Shown piece by piece: positions 33,326 to 41,214 of a stretch of 64,000 nucleotides of DNA. The stretch covers positions 2,914,001 to 2,978,000 of the forward strand of contig NZ_CP079946.1 in assembly GCF_019968905.1 (NCBI RefSeq), read 5' to 3'. The notes under the pieces were generated by a model, which ran no database searches, had not been told where the DNA came from, and saw only the letters and a list, made by a program, of their open reading frames with translations. Numbering within the stretch: position 1 is the stretch's first letter; each line of letters begins with the position of its first letter. This DNA is from Corallococcus sp. EGB (lineage in GTDB: Bacteria; Myxococcota; Myxococcia; Myxococcales; Myxococcaceae). The translations under genes and the position numbers were made by a program.

Positions 33326-33913
33326 CTACGGGATGGGCAGCGGCACCGCTTCCTTCGCGAGGATGGCAATCGCGACGGCCACCGCCAGGGCGACGTCACC
33401 CGCGGTGATGTTGGGGGCCTTCAGTTGAGCTGCACGCGAGGAGTACGTCTCGGTCAGGGCTCGCGCCTGAGAGGTGCCCTCGGTGTTCCGAATAATGAAG
33501 AGCTTCACGAGCTCCGCGCCCTTGTTCGGACCGCCCGGCGGCGGACGGCACCACTGCTCTTCCCTCGCGCGGTAGTGGGCCAGCGCATCGCGCGCCCCCT
33601 TCACGTCGTCCGCCGACATCTCCGGTAGTGGGTCGAGCACCAGGCTCTGGATGAAGCCCGCGGCCAGCTTGGCCATGGCGCACTCCACGTCCGCCTCGGT
33701 GAGGGACTGGCCGGGCTTCAGTCCGACGCGTTGTCCGAAGGCCCGAACCAGGTTGTTCAGCACGCTCCGGGCGTTGTTGTAGGTGATGCGGGCGGTGAGT
33801 TGCGGCAGCCCGGGAATCTCGGTGGTGGGAGTGAGGGGCGGGTACGGGCTGGCGAACGCGGGCAGCGACCAGCACAGCAGGGCGACGAGCAGCGACTTCA
33901 GCGTCTTCTTCAT
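33326..33913 (-). CDS. Exported phage protein with C-terminal hydrophobic segment
   Basis: This is a 195-aa protein (ATG 33913). It has a signal peptide (LLVALLCWSLPAFASP), a helical mature part with Cys residues, and a C-terminal hydrophobic helix (AGDVALAVAVAIAILAKEAV). Its layout is the same as the next upstream gene, so the two look like diverged paralogues. Unknown function, envelope location. Confidence 0.65.
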   Translation of the reverse strand: MKKTLKSLLVALLCWSLPAFASPYPPLTPTTEIPGLPQLTARITYNNARSVLNNLVRAFGQRVGLKPGQSLTEADVECAMAKLAAGFIQSLVLDPLPEMSADDVKGARDALAHYRAREEQWCRPPPGGPNKGAELVKLFIIRNTEGTSQARALTETYSSRAAQLKAPNITAGDVALAVAVAIAILAKEAVPLPIP

Positions 33914-34024
33914 GGGGTACCTGTCGAATTGATGGGGCGCGCGCCGAGGGACTCACCGGCGTGCAAGGAAGGGGCGCGGGCGGCCCGCACTGCACCGCCC
34001 GGAGGATTCAGGGAAGAGCAGGCG

Positions 34025-34702
34025 CTACGGCAGGCCGAGTGTCAGGACGTCGGACATCTCACTGGCCACCGCCCAGAAGACGGCGAAGGCGACGGCGGCG
34101 GACTGGGCCGCCGTCCACGCTTCGTTCGGTTTGATGGAGGCAATCGTCTGGCGCTCTTTCTCCGGCAGCGGCCCACGATGCCCGCGCGGAGCTTCCTTCT
34201 GCGGAACGGGCTTGCTGTGTTCCGGCTGGTACCCACGGTTCGGGTTATTGGCGGGCCCAAGGGGAAGGCCTGGGAGGACCTTCGCGGCCTCCAACAACAC
34301 CGCCTTCCCGTTCGTTGGGTCTCCGCCCTTGCCATCATCGTCGCCGCACGCGCGGCGCGCCTGGAATTGCACCCAGGCAATCAGGCTTGGGGGGACGCTC
34401 TCCTTGGACGCCTGCTTCAGGAGGTAGCCCAGCTGGACTTGATAGGCCATGCACTCCAGCGTCATCGACGGCACCTGATTGGGTGCTCTCCAGCCGAACT
34501 TCGCACCAACCTTCGTCAGGGCCAGCTGCGTCATGGCTCGGCAATTGTCGATGAAGACTCTCGCGTGCTGGGGGAGGAACTTCGCGACTTCGGCGACGTG
34601 CGCGGCCGAACCGAAGTCCGCGGGCAGCGGCGCAGGGGCGGCGTAGACAAGGGTGGACAGCAACAACGAAAGCAACACCACGAGCTTCAACATGACATTC
34701 AT
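34025..34702 (-). CDS. Exported phage protein, paralogue-like to the downstream gene
   Basis: This is a 225-aa protein (ATG 34702; TTGAGGCATTCC upstream). It has a signal peptide (LVVLLSLLLSTLVYAAP), a Cys-containing helical body (RVFIDNCRAMTQLALTKVG; ECMAYQVQLGYLLKQA), a basic linker and a C-terminal hydrophobic helix (QSAAVAFAVFWAVASEM). No known family. Together with the next gene it forms a tandem pair of exported proteins inside the early region. Confidence 0.65.
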   Translation of the reverse strand: MNVMLKLVVLLSLLLSTLVYAAPAPLPADFGSAAHVAEVAKFLPQHARVFIDNCRAMTQLALTKVGAKFGWRAPNQVPSMTLECMAYQVQLGYLLKQASKESVPPSLIAWVQFQARRACGDDDGKGGDPTNGKAVLLEAAKVLPGLPLGPANNPNRGYQPEHSKPVPQKEAPRGHRGPLPEKERQTIASIKPNEAWTAAQSAAVAFAVFWAVASEMSDVLTLGLP

Positions 34703-34829
34703 GGAATGCCTCAACTGAGTGGAGGGTGGATGAGAGAGGGACACGCCGGGAGAACTCACCGGCGTGCGCAGAGAGGCAGCGGGCCGCAGTCACTGCGCGG
34801 CCCGCGACGTCAGGCGCTGCGGTGTTGGG

Positions 34830-36641
34830 CTACTGCGCGGTGAAGGCCAGCCGGCCGCGGACGATGACCTGCACGGGCTTCGCGGCGCGCATGTCCTCCG
34901 CCTGGCCGCTGAGGAGGTTGCGGTCCCACCGCACGAGCGTGGCCGGGTAGCCCATGCCGAGCAGTCCCGCCTTTTCATGCCGGGCGATGGCTGACTCGCG
35001 GGTGTACCGGACGAAGGCGTCCTCCGCCGTCATCCGCTCATAGGCGGGGACGGAGTCCATCAGCGCGGCGATTTGCACGTTGGGCGGGGTGCTGTTGGGC
35101 CCGAACTCGTCACCGCCGAACGCGAACCGCAGACTCTCCTTCCGAAGGCTGTCGAAGCGCAGCGCGTCCGCAGCCTCCGAGGGCTGGTAGTGCGAGTTGA
35201 TGTCGCCACGCAGCGCCAGGTGCGGCGGGTTCTGGATGATGGCGTACCCGAGCAGCGCGACACGGAAGCGCAGCGAGCTGTTGGCCATGTCCGCGTGTTC
35301 GAGGGTGACGCAGCGACGCGGCAGTCGCTGCCCCGTCCCATACAGGCGCTCCACCTTCTCGGCCGCCGTCACCACCTGTTCCACCGACGCGGCGCCGAAG
35401 GTGTGGATCATCGTGCAGGTGGTGTACTCCTGGGTGTCGTAGCCAGCCGACAAGATGGCCCATTCCAGGTCGAAGTTGCTCAGGTTGGGGCCGCCGTACC
35501 ACGTGGGCGTGGACACGGACGGGCACTGGAGGTCAGGCGTGATGTACGGCTGCTTGCTCCAGCCACGGCAGGACTTGATGGCGCCCGATGCGAAGTACTT
35601 CTGGAGGAGCACGCCGCTTCGGCTGCGCAGGCTGTTCGGGCAGACGTCGCCCGGCGCCAGCGGGAGGCACGCCACCGTCAGGTCCACCGGGTGGTTGACG
35701 AGGGCGCGCACCGCAGCGGCCTTCTGCGGCCCACCCGCGAAGAAGATGTCCGTCACCGAGGTGACGCCCTGGGAGAGCGCCACGTCCAGGCCGGCCTGGT
35801 ACACCGCCGCGAGCTGCGCGTCGGAGAGGTCGCTGACGAGCGCCGCGAAGAAGGGCACCTGGGCCAGCTCCTGCGCCCAGCCGTCGAGCTCCATCAAGCC
35901 CGTGTACGGGTTGTAGACGCGGCCGTAGAAGCCGCTCCACGGGTCCACCACGCCGATGCCGTTGGGGTCCGTCGACGGGTTGAGGATGCCGGCCGCGGCG
36001 AACGCCAGCCGGTTGCCCCACAAGCCGTGGCCCTCGGTGGCGTCGAAGCCCACCGCCACCTTGTTCGGCGACGCGGCGGACAGCTCCTGGAGGAGGTTGT
36101 GGCCCTTCGAGGTGGCGTAGAACTTCCCGCCGAAGAGGATGACGCTGCGGCGCCGGGAGGCCTCGCCGTTGCAGCCCCGGAGCGCACCCACCACCTCGTC
36201 GAACGTCGGGTCGAAGTTGGGGTAGGGCGTGCCGTCCGGCGCGAAGGCGAGGACGGGGCAAAGGTCGCCGAAGGGACGGCCGTGCGCTGCATCCGGGAAC
36301 GAGTCGAAGGGCGGCACCTTGTGCTCGTGCGCGTCCACGATGCCGGCCGTGTATGTGGCACCGTGGCCGTCCTCCACGACGGTGCGCGGCCCGACGAAGG
36401 ACTGCCAGGTGCTGCCACGGCCCACCCAGAGGATGTCCTCGCCGCGCCAGGCGATGGCGGTGGCCCAGCGGCCCAACGCGTCCCCGTCCTGGCCGGTGTA
36501 GATGTTGGCGTTGTGGATGACGTGGTCCGCGTAGCCGCGCGGGATGCCGCTGGCGGACTCCGGCGGTGTGTCGCTGCCGGCGAGCGCCGGGGGTGCCGTG
36601 AGGCACACGAGTGCCGCGGCGAGGAAACGCCTTAAAGACAT
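34830..36641 (-). CDS. Secreted amidohydrolase-family protein (YtcJ-like)
   Basis: This is a 603-aa protein from ATG 36641. A signal peptide (FLAAALVCLTAPPALAGS) precedes an amidohydrolase fold: VIHNANIYTGQDGD at the start, metal site GIVDAHEHK, later His residues in TMIHTFGAAS and LEHADMAN, Asp in FGGDEFGP, and a final barrel strand (GYPATLVRWDRNLLSG). YtcJ-type enzymes hydrolyse amide or related bonds in unknown substrates. Extra Cys residues suggest disulfides outside the cytoplasm. It is a metabolic-type cargo gene inside phage early genes, possibly a lysogenic conversion gene. Confidence 0.82.
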   Translation of the reverse strand: MSLRRFLAAALVCLTAPPALAGSDTPPESASGIPRGYADHVIHNANIYTGQDGDALGRWATAIAWRGEDILWVGRGSTWQSFVGPRTVVEDGHGATYTAGIVDAHEHKVPPFDSFPDAAHGRPFGDLCPVLAFAPDGTPYPNFDPTFDEVVGALRGCNGEASRRRSVILFGGKFYATSKGHNLLQELSAASPNKVAVGFDATEGHGLWGNRLAFAAAGILNPSTDPNGIGVVDPWSGFYGRVYNPYTGLMELDGWAQELAQVPFFAALVSDLSDAQLAAVYQAGLDVALSQGVTSVTDIFFAGGPQKAAAVRALVNHPVDLTVACLPLAPGDVCPNSLRSRSGVLLQKYFASGAIKSCRGWSKQPYITPDLQCPSVSTPTWYGGPNLSNFDLEWAILSAGYDTQEYTTCTMIHTFGAASVEQVVTAAEKVERLYGTGQRLPRRCVTLEHADMANSSLRFRVALLGYAIIQNPPHLALRGDINSHYQPSEAADALRFDSLRKESLRFAFGGDEFGPNSTPPNVQIAALMDSVPAYERMTAEDAFVRYTRESAIARHEKAGLLGMGYPATLVRWDRNLLSGQAEDMRAAKPVQVIVRGRLAFTAQ

Positions 36642-36678
36642 ACAGACTCCATGGGGATTGGGGGTACGGCTGGACGGA

Positions 36679-36746
36679 GTGCCGGTGCCGGAGTCGAACC
36701 GGGAGCGCTGAGACATCCAGTTGGGGCCCACGCCCCGTCATCGGCA
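36679..36746 (-). other. tRNA-like element (T-arm and acceptor stem)
   Basis: On the minus strand TGCCGAT ... ACCGGCA can pair (6 of 7), and the T-arm CCGG-TTCGACT-CCGG is canonical. The D-arm (GGGGC-GTGG-GCCCC) and the anticodon arm (3-bp stem, no U33) are degenerate and the total is only 68 bases. It may be a degraded phage tRNA, a tRNA 3'-end scar of an integration event, or chance. Confidence 0.3.
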
Positions 36747-36771
36747 GGTGCTGCAGGTGCTGCAGGTGCTG
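36745..36771 (+). repeat. Three tandem 9-bp repeats
   Basis: CAGGTGCTG occurs three times in a row (36745-36771), continuing imperfectly. It is located upstream of the amidohydrolase start and next to the tRNA-like element. Confidence 0.85.
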
Positions 36772-36850
36772 CGGCGGACGGAAGGTCCCGGCGGGAGCGG
36801 GAGTGGGACCGCCCCCGCCGGGCAGCGCTCAACATCAGCGCCGTGAGAGG

Positions 36851-36877
36851 CCCCGCGCGGCCCTATGCCGCGCGGGG
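36851..36877. terminator. Perfect 11-bp hairpin (first of two)
   Basis: CCCCGCGCGGC / GCCGCGCGGGG with loop CCTAT. It lies in a 387-bp stretch without a gene between the small Cys-rich gene and the amidohydrolase. A terminator for the RecT operon or a structured RNA are both possible; no U-tract follows. Confidence 0.55.
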
Positions 36878-36932
36878 TGAGGTGGAGCGCTCCGTCCAGC
36901 CAGGTGAGGCGCTGGCCACTCCACCGACAAGG

Positions 36933-36955
36933 CCCGGTGGCCCAATGCCACCGGG
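36933..36955. terminator. Perfect 9-bp hairpin (second of two)
   Basis: CCCGGTGGC / GCCACCGGG with loop CCAAT, 56 bp from the first hairpin and with a similar 5-base loop. Read leftward, it comes before the first hairpin after the end of the RecT operon. Confidence 0.55.
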
Positions 36956-37028
36956 TTGCAACCCCGCGCGTTGAGAGATCGACCCGGGCCGTGTGAGGCG
37001 GCTTCGGAACGCGCGGTGCTGCGAAACG

Positions 37029-37280
37029 TCAGTCGTGGCTGAACTTCCCGAAGCACACCGGACCGCCGTGCTCCGGGCAGACGCGCGCGCCACCACACGC
37101 GCAGTCCCGGAAGGTCGCCTTCGCGCAGCACTCCACCTGCGGCGCAAGCTGTCGCGTCGCCAGCGGAGCGCTTTCCGCGCCCTCGCTTCGGAGCGCCCGC
37201 AACTCCGCGAAGTACTCGGCGCGGTTGGCTCGGTGCCGGAGGGTTTCCGTGGAGGGCTTGCGCGTGCGGCAGCGACGCAC
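37029..37280 (-). CDS. Small Cys-rich phage protein
   Basis: This 83-aa protein (GTG 37280) starts 2 bp after the RecT gene ends. It has a helical, charged N-terminus (RANRAEYFAELRALRSEG) and a Cys-rich end (CCAKATFRDCACGGARVCPE) with His, probably zinc-binding. Unknown function; co-translated with RecT. Confidence 0.6.
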   Translation of the reverse strand: MRRCRTRKPSTETLRHRANRAEYFAELRALRSEGAESAPLATRQLAPQVECCAKATFRDCACGGARVCPEHGGPVCFGKFSHD

Positions 37281-37282
37281 CG

Positions 37283-38266
37283 TCAGCCACCCGACCCCGG
37301 CTCGGGCGCGGGCTGCGGCTTGCCGGGCAGGCCCAGGCGCTTCCCCGCCGCCTTCAGTGCCTCCGCTGCGCTCGCCCTCAACGGTCCGTCAGGCAGCCTC
37401 CGCGCGCGAGCACCGAGCGCTTTCAGTTCGGACTCCGTCGCCGCCTGCTCCGCCTCCGCGACGATAGCGGTGGACTCGTCCTCGGGCCCGCCGACCTGCC
37501 GCGCCGTGCGCGCCGAAGCAGGGGCTGAGACCCGGCGCTGGCCGTGATGCTCCACCACCTCGGCCCGAGGGGCCTGCGCCATACTGGCCTGAGCGACCTC
37601 GGCCGCCTCCGTCGATGCGGACTTCGAGGGCAGGGCGCGCTCACGCGACTGCGGCGCGGTATCGTCGTCCTCCTCCTCCGGCATCTCCTCTCGGACGTAC
37701 AGTCCGCCGAAGGCTTCGGGGTACGCCGTGCGCAGCGCCGCGACGCGAGCGCACTTGCGCACCATCGTCCCCGGCATCTTCCCCCAGAGGGGCGTCTGCT
37801 GGACGACGCCGGCGAAGTCCACCCAGACGACGACGGCCACCTTCCCGCGGCGCTGCACCCGTGCCCAGGCACCCACGAGCGCCCCCTTACGCTGGGCGGG
37901 ATTGACCCGGTGCTCGACGGTGCCGGAGCCGTAGTCGATGCTGATGGGGTCCTCCCCGTACACCTCCGCAGCCTGGATGCCCTCGTAGTCCGGGAAGCGC
38001 TCCGCGCGGGCGAGCATGCCGGCCTCGGACGGCTGGAACTCGTGCTTCGTCACCCAGTTGGGCCGCTCGCGGTTGCCGATATTGAGGCGCCGCGCCACAC
38101 AGAAGGCCTCCTTGAGGAGCGGGTCCAGCCCGCTGCGCTTGCACTGCTCCATGAAGAGCAGGAACTCGTCTTCACTGATGCCCCGGGGGCAGATGGTCCG
38201 CTTCACCAGGTCCACTCGGTCCTGGCTCCAGCCCCTGTCCGACACCGGCGCGCTCTCGTCAGCCAT
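37283..38266 (-). CDS. RecT/Bet-family single-strand annealing recombinase
   Basis: This is a 327-aa protein (ATG 38266). The N-terminal 185 residues match the RecT/Bet family: VDLVKRTICPRGISEDEFLL followed by FMEQCKRSGLDPLLKEAFCVARR, then VWVDFAGVVQQTPLWGKMPG and MVRKCARVAALRTAYPEAFGGLY. The rest is an acidic, disordered tail and a helical, Ala-rich end. RecT-type proteins anneal ssDNA in phage recombination and replication, usually with an exonuclease; no exonuclease gene is recognisable nearby. Confidence 0.9.
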   Translation of the reverse strand: MADESAPVSDRGWSQDRVDLVKRTICPRGISEDEFLLFMEQCKRSGLDPLLKEAFCVARRLNIGNRERPNWVTKHEFQPSEAGMLARAERFPDYEGIQAAEVYGEDPISIDYGSGTVEHRVNPAQRKGALVGAWARVQRRGKVAVVVWVDFAGVVQQTPLWGKMPGTMVRKCARVAALRTAYPEAFGGLYVREEMPEEEDDDTAPQSRERALPSKSASTEAAEVAQASMAQAPRAEVVEHHGQRRVSAPASARTARQVGGPEDESTAIVAEAEQAATESELKALGARARRLPDGPLRASAAEALKAAGKRLGLPGKPQPAPEPGSGG

Positions 38267-38275
38267 CGTCCACTC

Positions 38276-38485
38276 CTACTCGTAGCGCTCGCCTGCGGCC
38301 TGCTCGGCCTGGCGCAGCAGTTCCCTCAACTCGGCCTCCACCTCGTCTTCCGGGGTGAGGCAGTCCCACTCCATGTCCCGACAGCGGTGCCGTCCCTCGT
38401 GTCCGTACTCCCGCTCGCACAGCACCCAGCATCTGTCCGGGTGCTCTGCGTAGGCGGGGCAAGGGGCGCGGCGTGCTTCCGGCAA
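38276..38485 (-). CDS. Small phage protein with Cys/His motif
   Basis: This is a 69-aa protein (ATG 38485), 9 bp before RecT in the same operon. Cys and His residues (CPAYAEHPDRCWVLCEREYG; GRHRCRDMEWDC) suggest a small zinc fold, followed by an acidic helix. Unknown function. Confidence 0.6.
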   Translation of the reverse strand: MPEARRAPCPAYAEHPDRCWVLCEREYGHEGRHRCRDMEWDCLTPEDEVEAELRELLRQAEQAAGERYE

Positions 38486-38536
38486 TGCAACCTCTCAGGT
38501 TGAATGCCAGCTTCTTACCTCTTGAGTCTGACGCGC

Positions 38537-38893
38537 CTATGCGGCGGCCCGGAGCACTTCCGCGCCCGCGCGCCGGTGCAGCGCGAGCCACAGCTGCCGC
38601 TCCACTTCCGCGCGGAGCAGCGCCTCCGCCTCCGCGATGCGGCCGAGCGACAGGCCCGCGTCCACCTGCCGCCGCTGGAGGCGGAGCCACCGCTCGAAGA
38701 CGGGCAGGGTGCCGTCCGGCGTGCACGCGTCCATGGCGTCCTGAGCCGCGCGCAGCTTCTCCTGCACCTGAGCCTGCAGCGCTTCCATCTCGCGCACCTG
38801 CCGCTGGAGGTCCGCCACGTCACAGGTGTCGCTCGTCCACCCCTCGCGGGCGAGGACGACGAGCGCCTCGGCCAGCTGGTGCAGGGGCTTCAC
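38537..38893 (-). CDS. Small coiled-coil phage protein
   Basis: This is a 118-aa protein from GTG 38893, inside the stop of the upstream 56-aa gene (GTGA). It is helical and coiled-coil (LQRQVREMEALQAQVQEKLR; GRIAEAEALLRAEVERQLW). Unknown function; typical early phage accessory protein. Confidence 0.58.
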   Translation of the reverse strand: MKPLHQLAEALVVLAREGWTSDTCDVADLQRQVREMEALQAQVQEKLRAAQDAMDACTPDGTLPVFERWLRLQRRQVDAGLSLGRIAEAEALLRAEVERQLWLALHRRAGAEVLRAAA

Positions 38894-39060
38894 TTCGCGC
38901 CGCCCTTCAGCCGGGCCAGGTCGTCCGCCATGCGGAGCGTCACGCCCTCGATGGTGGTGTCCAGCTCCTTCCACGCCCGCAACACCTCCCGCTCAACCTC
39001 CTGCTCGTCGAAGTAGGCGCGCAGCACCTCGCGCGGCGTCTTCGTCTTCTTCTCAGGCAT
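38890..39060 (-). CDS. 56-aa helical phage protein
   Basis: ATG 39060 lies inside the end of the upstream gene and the stop (TGA) overlaps the GTG of the next, so it is coupled on both sides. It starts MPEKKTKTPREVL and is helical and acidic/basic throughout (YFDEQEVEREVLRAWKELD). No family known. Confidence 0.58.
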   Translation of the reverse strand: MPEKKTKTPREVLRAYFDEQEVEREVLRAWKELDTTIEGVTLRMADDLARLKGGAK

Positions 39061-39313
39061 GGCACTCCTCCTTCTGGGGCACCGCGTGCCCCGGGTTGCA
39101 CAGCTGCTGCGCCTTGGCGCGCTTCACGGCGGCCCGCTCGCGGAAGTCGGCCGCGTCACGCTCGAGGTAGATGGCGCCCTCCGCGGAGCACCAGGCCGCC
39201 CCGGCCTGCTTCTCCTTGCGCGCCGCGCGTGCCTCCAGCTCCGCCACCTCTTCCAGCAACGCCGCCGCGTCCGTCTGCGGGCGCACCTCTCCCGTCGCCA
39301 TGTCGTTGGCCAT
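39053..39313 (-). CDS. Small helical phage protein
   Basis: This is an 86-aa protein (ATG 39313) with a coiled-coil-like core (ALLEEVAELEARAARKEKQA; DAADFRERAAVKRAKAQQL). It overlaps the next gene's start by 8 bp. Unknown function. Confidence 0.6.
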   Translation of the reverse strand: MANDMATGEVRPQTDAAALLEEVAELEARAARKEKQAGAAWCSAEGAIYLERDAADFRERAAVKRAKAQQLCNPGHAVPQKEECHA

Positions 39314-39370
39314 TTCGTCCTCGTGGTGGATGGGGTGGGCGGGCGCCGTGGTGGCGCCCGCCCGGGGGTA

Positions 39371-39583
39371 CTACCGGCGCACTTCCAGCACGTCTGTGTG
39401 CCGGTGCAGTTCGCCCTTGGTGTCCGTGAAGGTGACGAGCGGCTTGCCCTGCTGCCGCGTCGCCTTCACCTCGCGGATCTGCCGGTCATCCACTGCCGGC
39501 CCGTCGTCCTTCCGCCGGAACCACTGGCCCTCCCGGGCCTTCGCCGCATCCGTTGCTCGCATCGTCTGCCCCCACTCGCTCAT
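39371..39583 (-). CDS. First gene of the leftward early operon
   Basis: This is a 70-aa protein from ATG 39583 (an upstream in-frame ATG at 39667 exists). It is beta-rich and basic (GQWFRRKDDGPAVDDRQIRE; GKPLVTFTDTKGELHRHTD), of the size of small SH3-like or DNA-binding phage proteins. Unknown. It is the first gene left of the divergent control region. Confidence 0.58.
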   Translation of the reverse strand: MSEWGQTMRATDAAKAREGQWFRRKDDGPAVDDRQIREVKATRQQGKPLVTFTDTKGELHRHTDVLEVRR

Positions 39584-39809
39584 GTCCGTGTTGCGGTGCT
39601 GCTCCTGCAGGCGTCTCCGGTGGCGACCACCGAACTCCCGCTCCGCGACCATTCCCCCGAGGGGCAACGTCCGTCCGCCTCAACGAGACGCAACATAGCG
39701 ACTTGGTAATACCCAGTCAATCGATTGAATACGTCGCTTGACGTGGCAATACTTTGGCGGGCTGGGCTTGACCCTGTGATACCGCGCACTAAGCGGGTAA
39801 GGAGCGACC
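39584..39809. promoter_or_regulatory. Divergent control region with perfect palindrome
   Basis: This is 226 bp between the leftward early operon and the rightward ribbon-helix-helix gene, AT-richer than its surroundings. TCAATCGATTGA (39717-39728) is a perfect 12-bp palindrome. TTGACG (39738) and TTGACC (39768) could be -35 boxes for rightward transcription, but no convincing -10 was found. GGAG at 39801 serves the GTG start at 39810. Confidence 0.5.
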
Positions 39810-40169
39810 GTGGGAGCAATGGCGGAGACTCACCAGAAGAGGCGCAACGTGATTCCGACGAAACCTGCGACGAAGAAGCCGGAGCGGACCGGCGCAAAGA
39901 AGAGGGTCATCACATTCAAGCCTGATGACGACATCTCCGAGTACGTCGATGGAGTGGTGGCCACCGGGATGCGCCAAACGGATGTCATCGAGAAGAGCCT
40001 TCGGATCGTTCGCGACTTGGCCACCTCCTTGGGCATTGAGGACTGGGCCGAAGTGGAGAAGCGCGCGCGTGTGCAGGGCGTCACCGAGGGGCTCATCGTG
40101 GCGGAGCTCGTCCGGCCTCTCCTGGCAAGCGTCAGAACGGAAGAGCCTTCCGCGAAGCCCCGGAAGTAG
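39810..40169 (+). CDS. Small DNA-binding-like protein (possible ribbon-helix-helix)
   Basis: This 119-aa protein starts at GTG 39810 (TAAGGAGCGACC upstream); ATG 39819 is the alternative. A very basic N-terminus is followed by KKRVITFKPDDDISEYVDGV and VIEKSLRIVRDLATSL. This strand-helix-helix pattern resembles ribbon-helix-helix repressors. Position beside a divergent operator region suggests a regulator of lysogeny or of the early operon. No classical CI-type repressor is visible in the window. Confidence 0.55.
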   Translation: MGAMAETHQKRRNVIPTKPATKKPERTGAKKRVITFKPDDDISEYVDGVVATGMRQTDVIEKSLRIVRDLATSLGIEDWAEVEKRARVQGVTEGLIVAELVRPLLASVRTEEPSAKPRK

Positions 40170-40242
40170 CTCGGAGAGTCAGGAAAGCGCCGTAGATTGA
40201 GGTTGCAGGAGTCCTCTCCAGGCGGACGAGCAGGAGTGCGCG

Positions 40243-41214
40243 ATGGGCAGCGGTGTGAATAGCCGGAGCGGTGGTACGTCTCAGCGGGCGCGCGGAGGCG
40301 GTGGTGGGAGTCCGGGAGAGCCGCGCGCCAACGAGGGCCGGCAGACCGGCCGTGTGGGGCAGTACCACCTGAGCCGGTGCGTGGATCGCCGGACGGCGCA
40401 GGGTGACATTTACTTGGCGCGCGACGTGCGGACGGGGCAGCCCGCGCTTGTCGTGCGGCCCGAGCTCGAGGAGTCGATGCTCCTCGAGACAACGCCCGAG
40501 GAGGTACTGGAGCAGTTCCCCAGTGCTTCACTGGAAGTCACCTGGACGTCCTCCGATGCTCCCCCGTTCCGTGCCCTTCAGGTGCGCCTGCCGCGTGCGG
40601 CAGCTCCGGCCAAAGTGCACGAGGAACTGGCCGCTGTGGGTGATGACCTCCCGAAAATCTTGGACCGCGCGATGAAGGCGCCGGAGCTGCGCGAGCATCT
40701 GCTGGCGCCGCCGCTGACGCGCCGGCAGCGGTGGCGCGGCCTTGTTCGGCGCCAGGCGAACCGAGGGAAGGAACTCGTCGCCCAGCGCTGGAAGGATGCC
40801 GCGCTCGGCATCCTCGTTGCCGCGTTCCTCGGCAACCTCATTTGGCCGCAGCGCCAGCAAGTGCCGCTCGCTGAGCTTCCGCGAACGGTTGTTGCGGAGC
40901 GCCACGAGCCTGAGTCAGTCGTCCTGACGACCGGCGTTGGGCAGGCTGCGGTGGAAGAGATCGAAGCTCCTGTGCTCCTCGTCAGCGAGGTGTCGCCCTT
41001 CATCGCTCGCGACATGCCGTCCCGGCCCTTCAAGGTGCAGCGTCGGCCGCCGTGCCGCGGGAGCCAGAAAGAGATCAACGGGGGGTGCTGGGTGAAGGCG
41101 GATGTCGAAGACGCTCCGCCCTGTCCTGATGACCTCTACGAATACAAGGGCGGCTGCTATGCGCCGGTGAAGTCGGAGCCGGACGACGGCGCTTCGCGCT
41201 CGATTTCGAAGTAG
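40243..41214 (+). CDS. Membrane-anchored protein with myxobacterial kinase-like ends
   Basis: This is a 323-aa protein. After a Gly-rich start, VGQYHLSRCVDRRTAQGDIY resembles the beginning of a protein kinase N-lobe, but no Lys/HRD/DFG motifs follow. A TM helix (ALGILVAAFLGNLIWP) lies near 190-206. The C-terminal RPPCRGSQKEINGGCWVK ... CPDDLYEYKGGCYAPVK is a Cys motif usually found at the end of myxobacterial Ser/Thr kinases. It may be a decayed or truncated kinase acting as a decoy or signalling modulator; the function is unknown. Confidence 0.6.
   Translation: MGSGVNSRSGGTSQRARGGGGGSPGEPRANEGRQTGRVGQYHLSRCVDRRTAQGDIYLARDVRTGQPALVVRPELEESMLLETTPEEVLEQFPSASLEVTWTSSDAPPFRALQVRLPRAAAPAKVHEELAAVGDDLPKILDRAMKAPELREHLLAPPLTRRQRWRGLVRRQANRGKELVAQRWKDAALGILVAAFLGNLIWPQRQQVPLAELPRTVVAERHEPESVVLTTGVGQAAVEEIEAPVLLVSEVSPFIARDMPSRPFKVQRRPPCRGSQKEINGGCWVKADVEDAPPCPDDLYEYKGGCYAPVKSEPDDGASRSISK

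Noticed and set aside
36679-36746. Functional tRNA gene
   Set aside because: T-arm and acceptor fit, but the anticodon stem has three pairs, U33 is missing and the length is 68 bases; kept only as a tRNA-like element.
36835-37290. Minus-strand frames over the hairpin region
   Set aside because: Low-complexity translations crossing two perfect hairpins; the 83-aa gene 37029-37280 explains the coding part.
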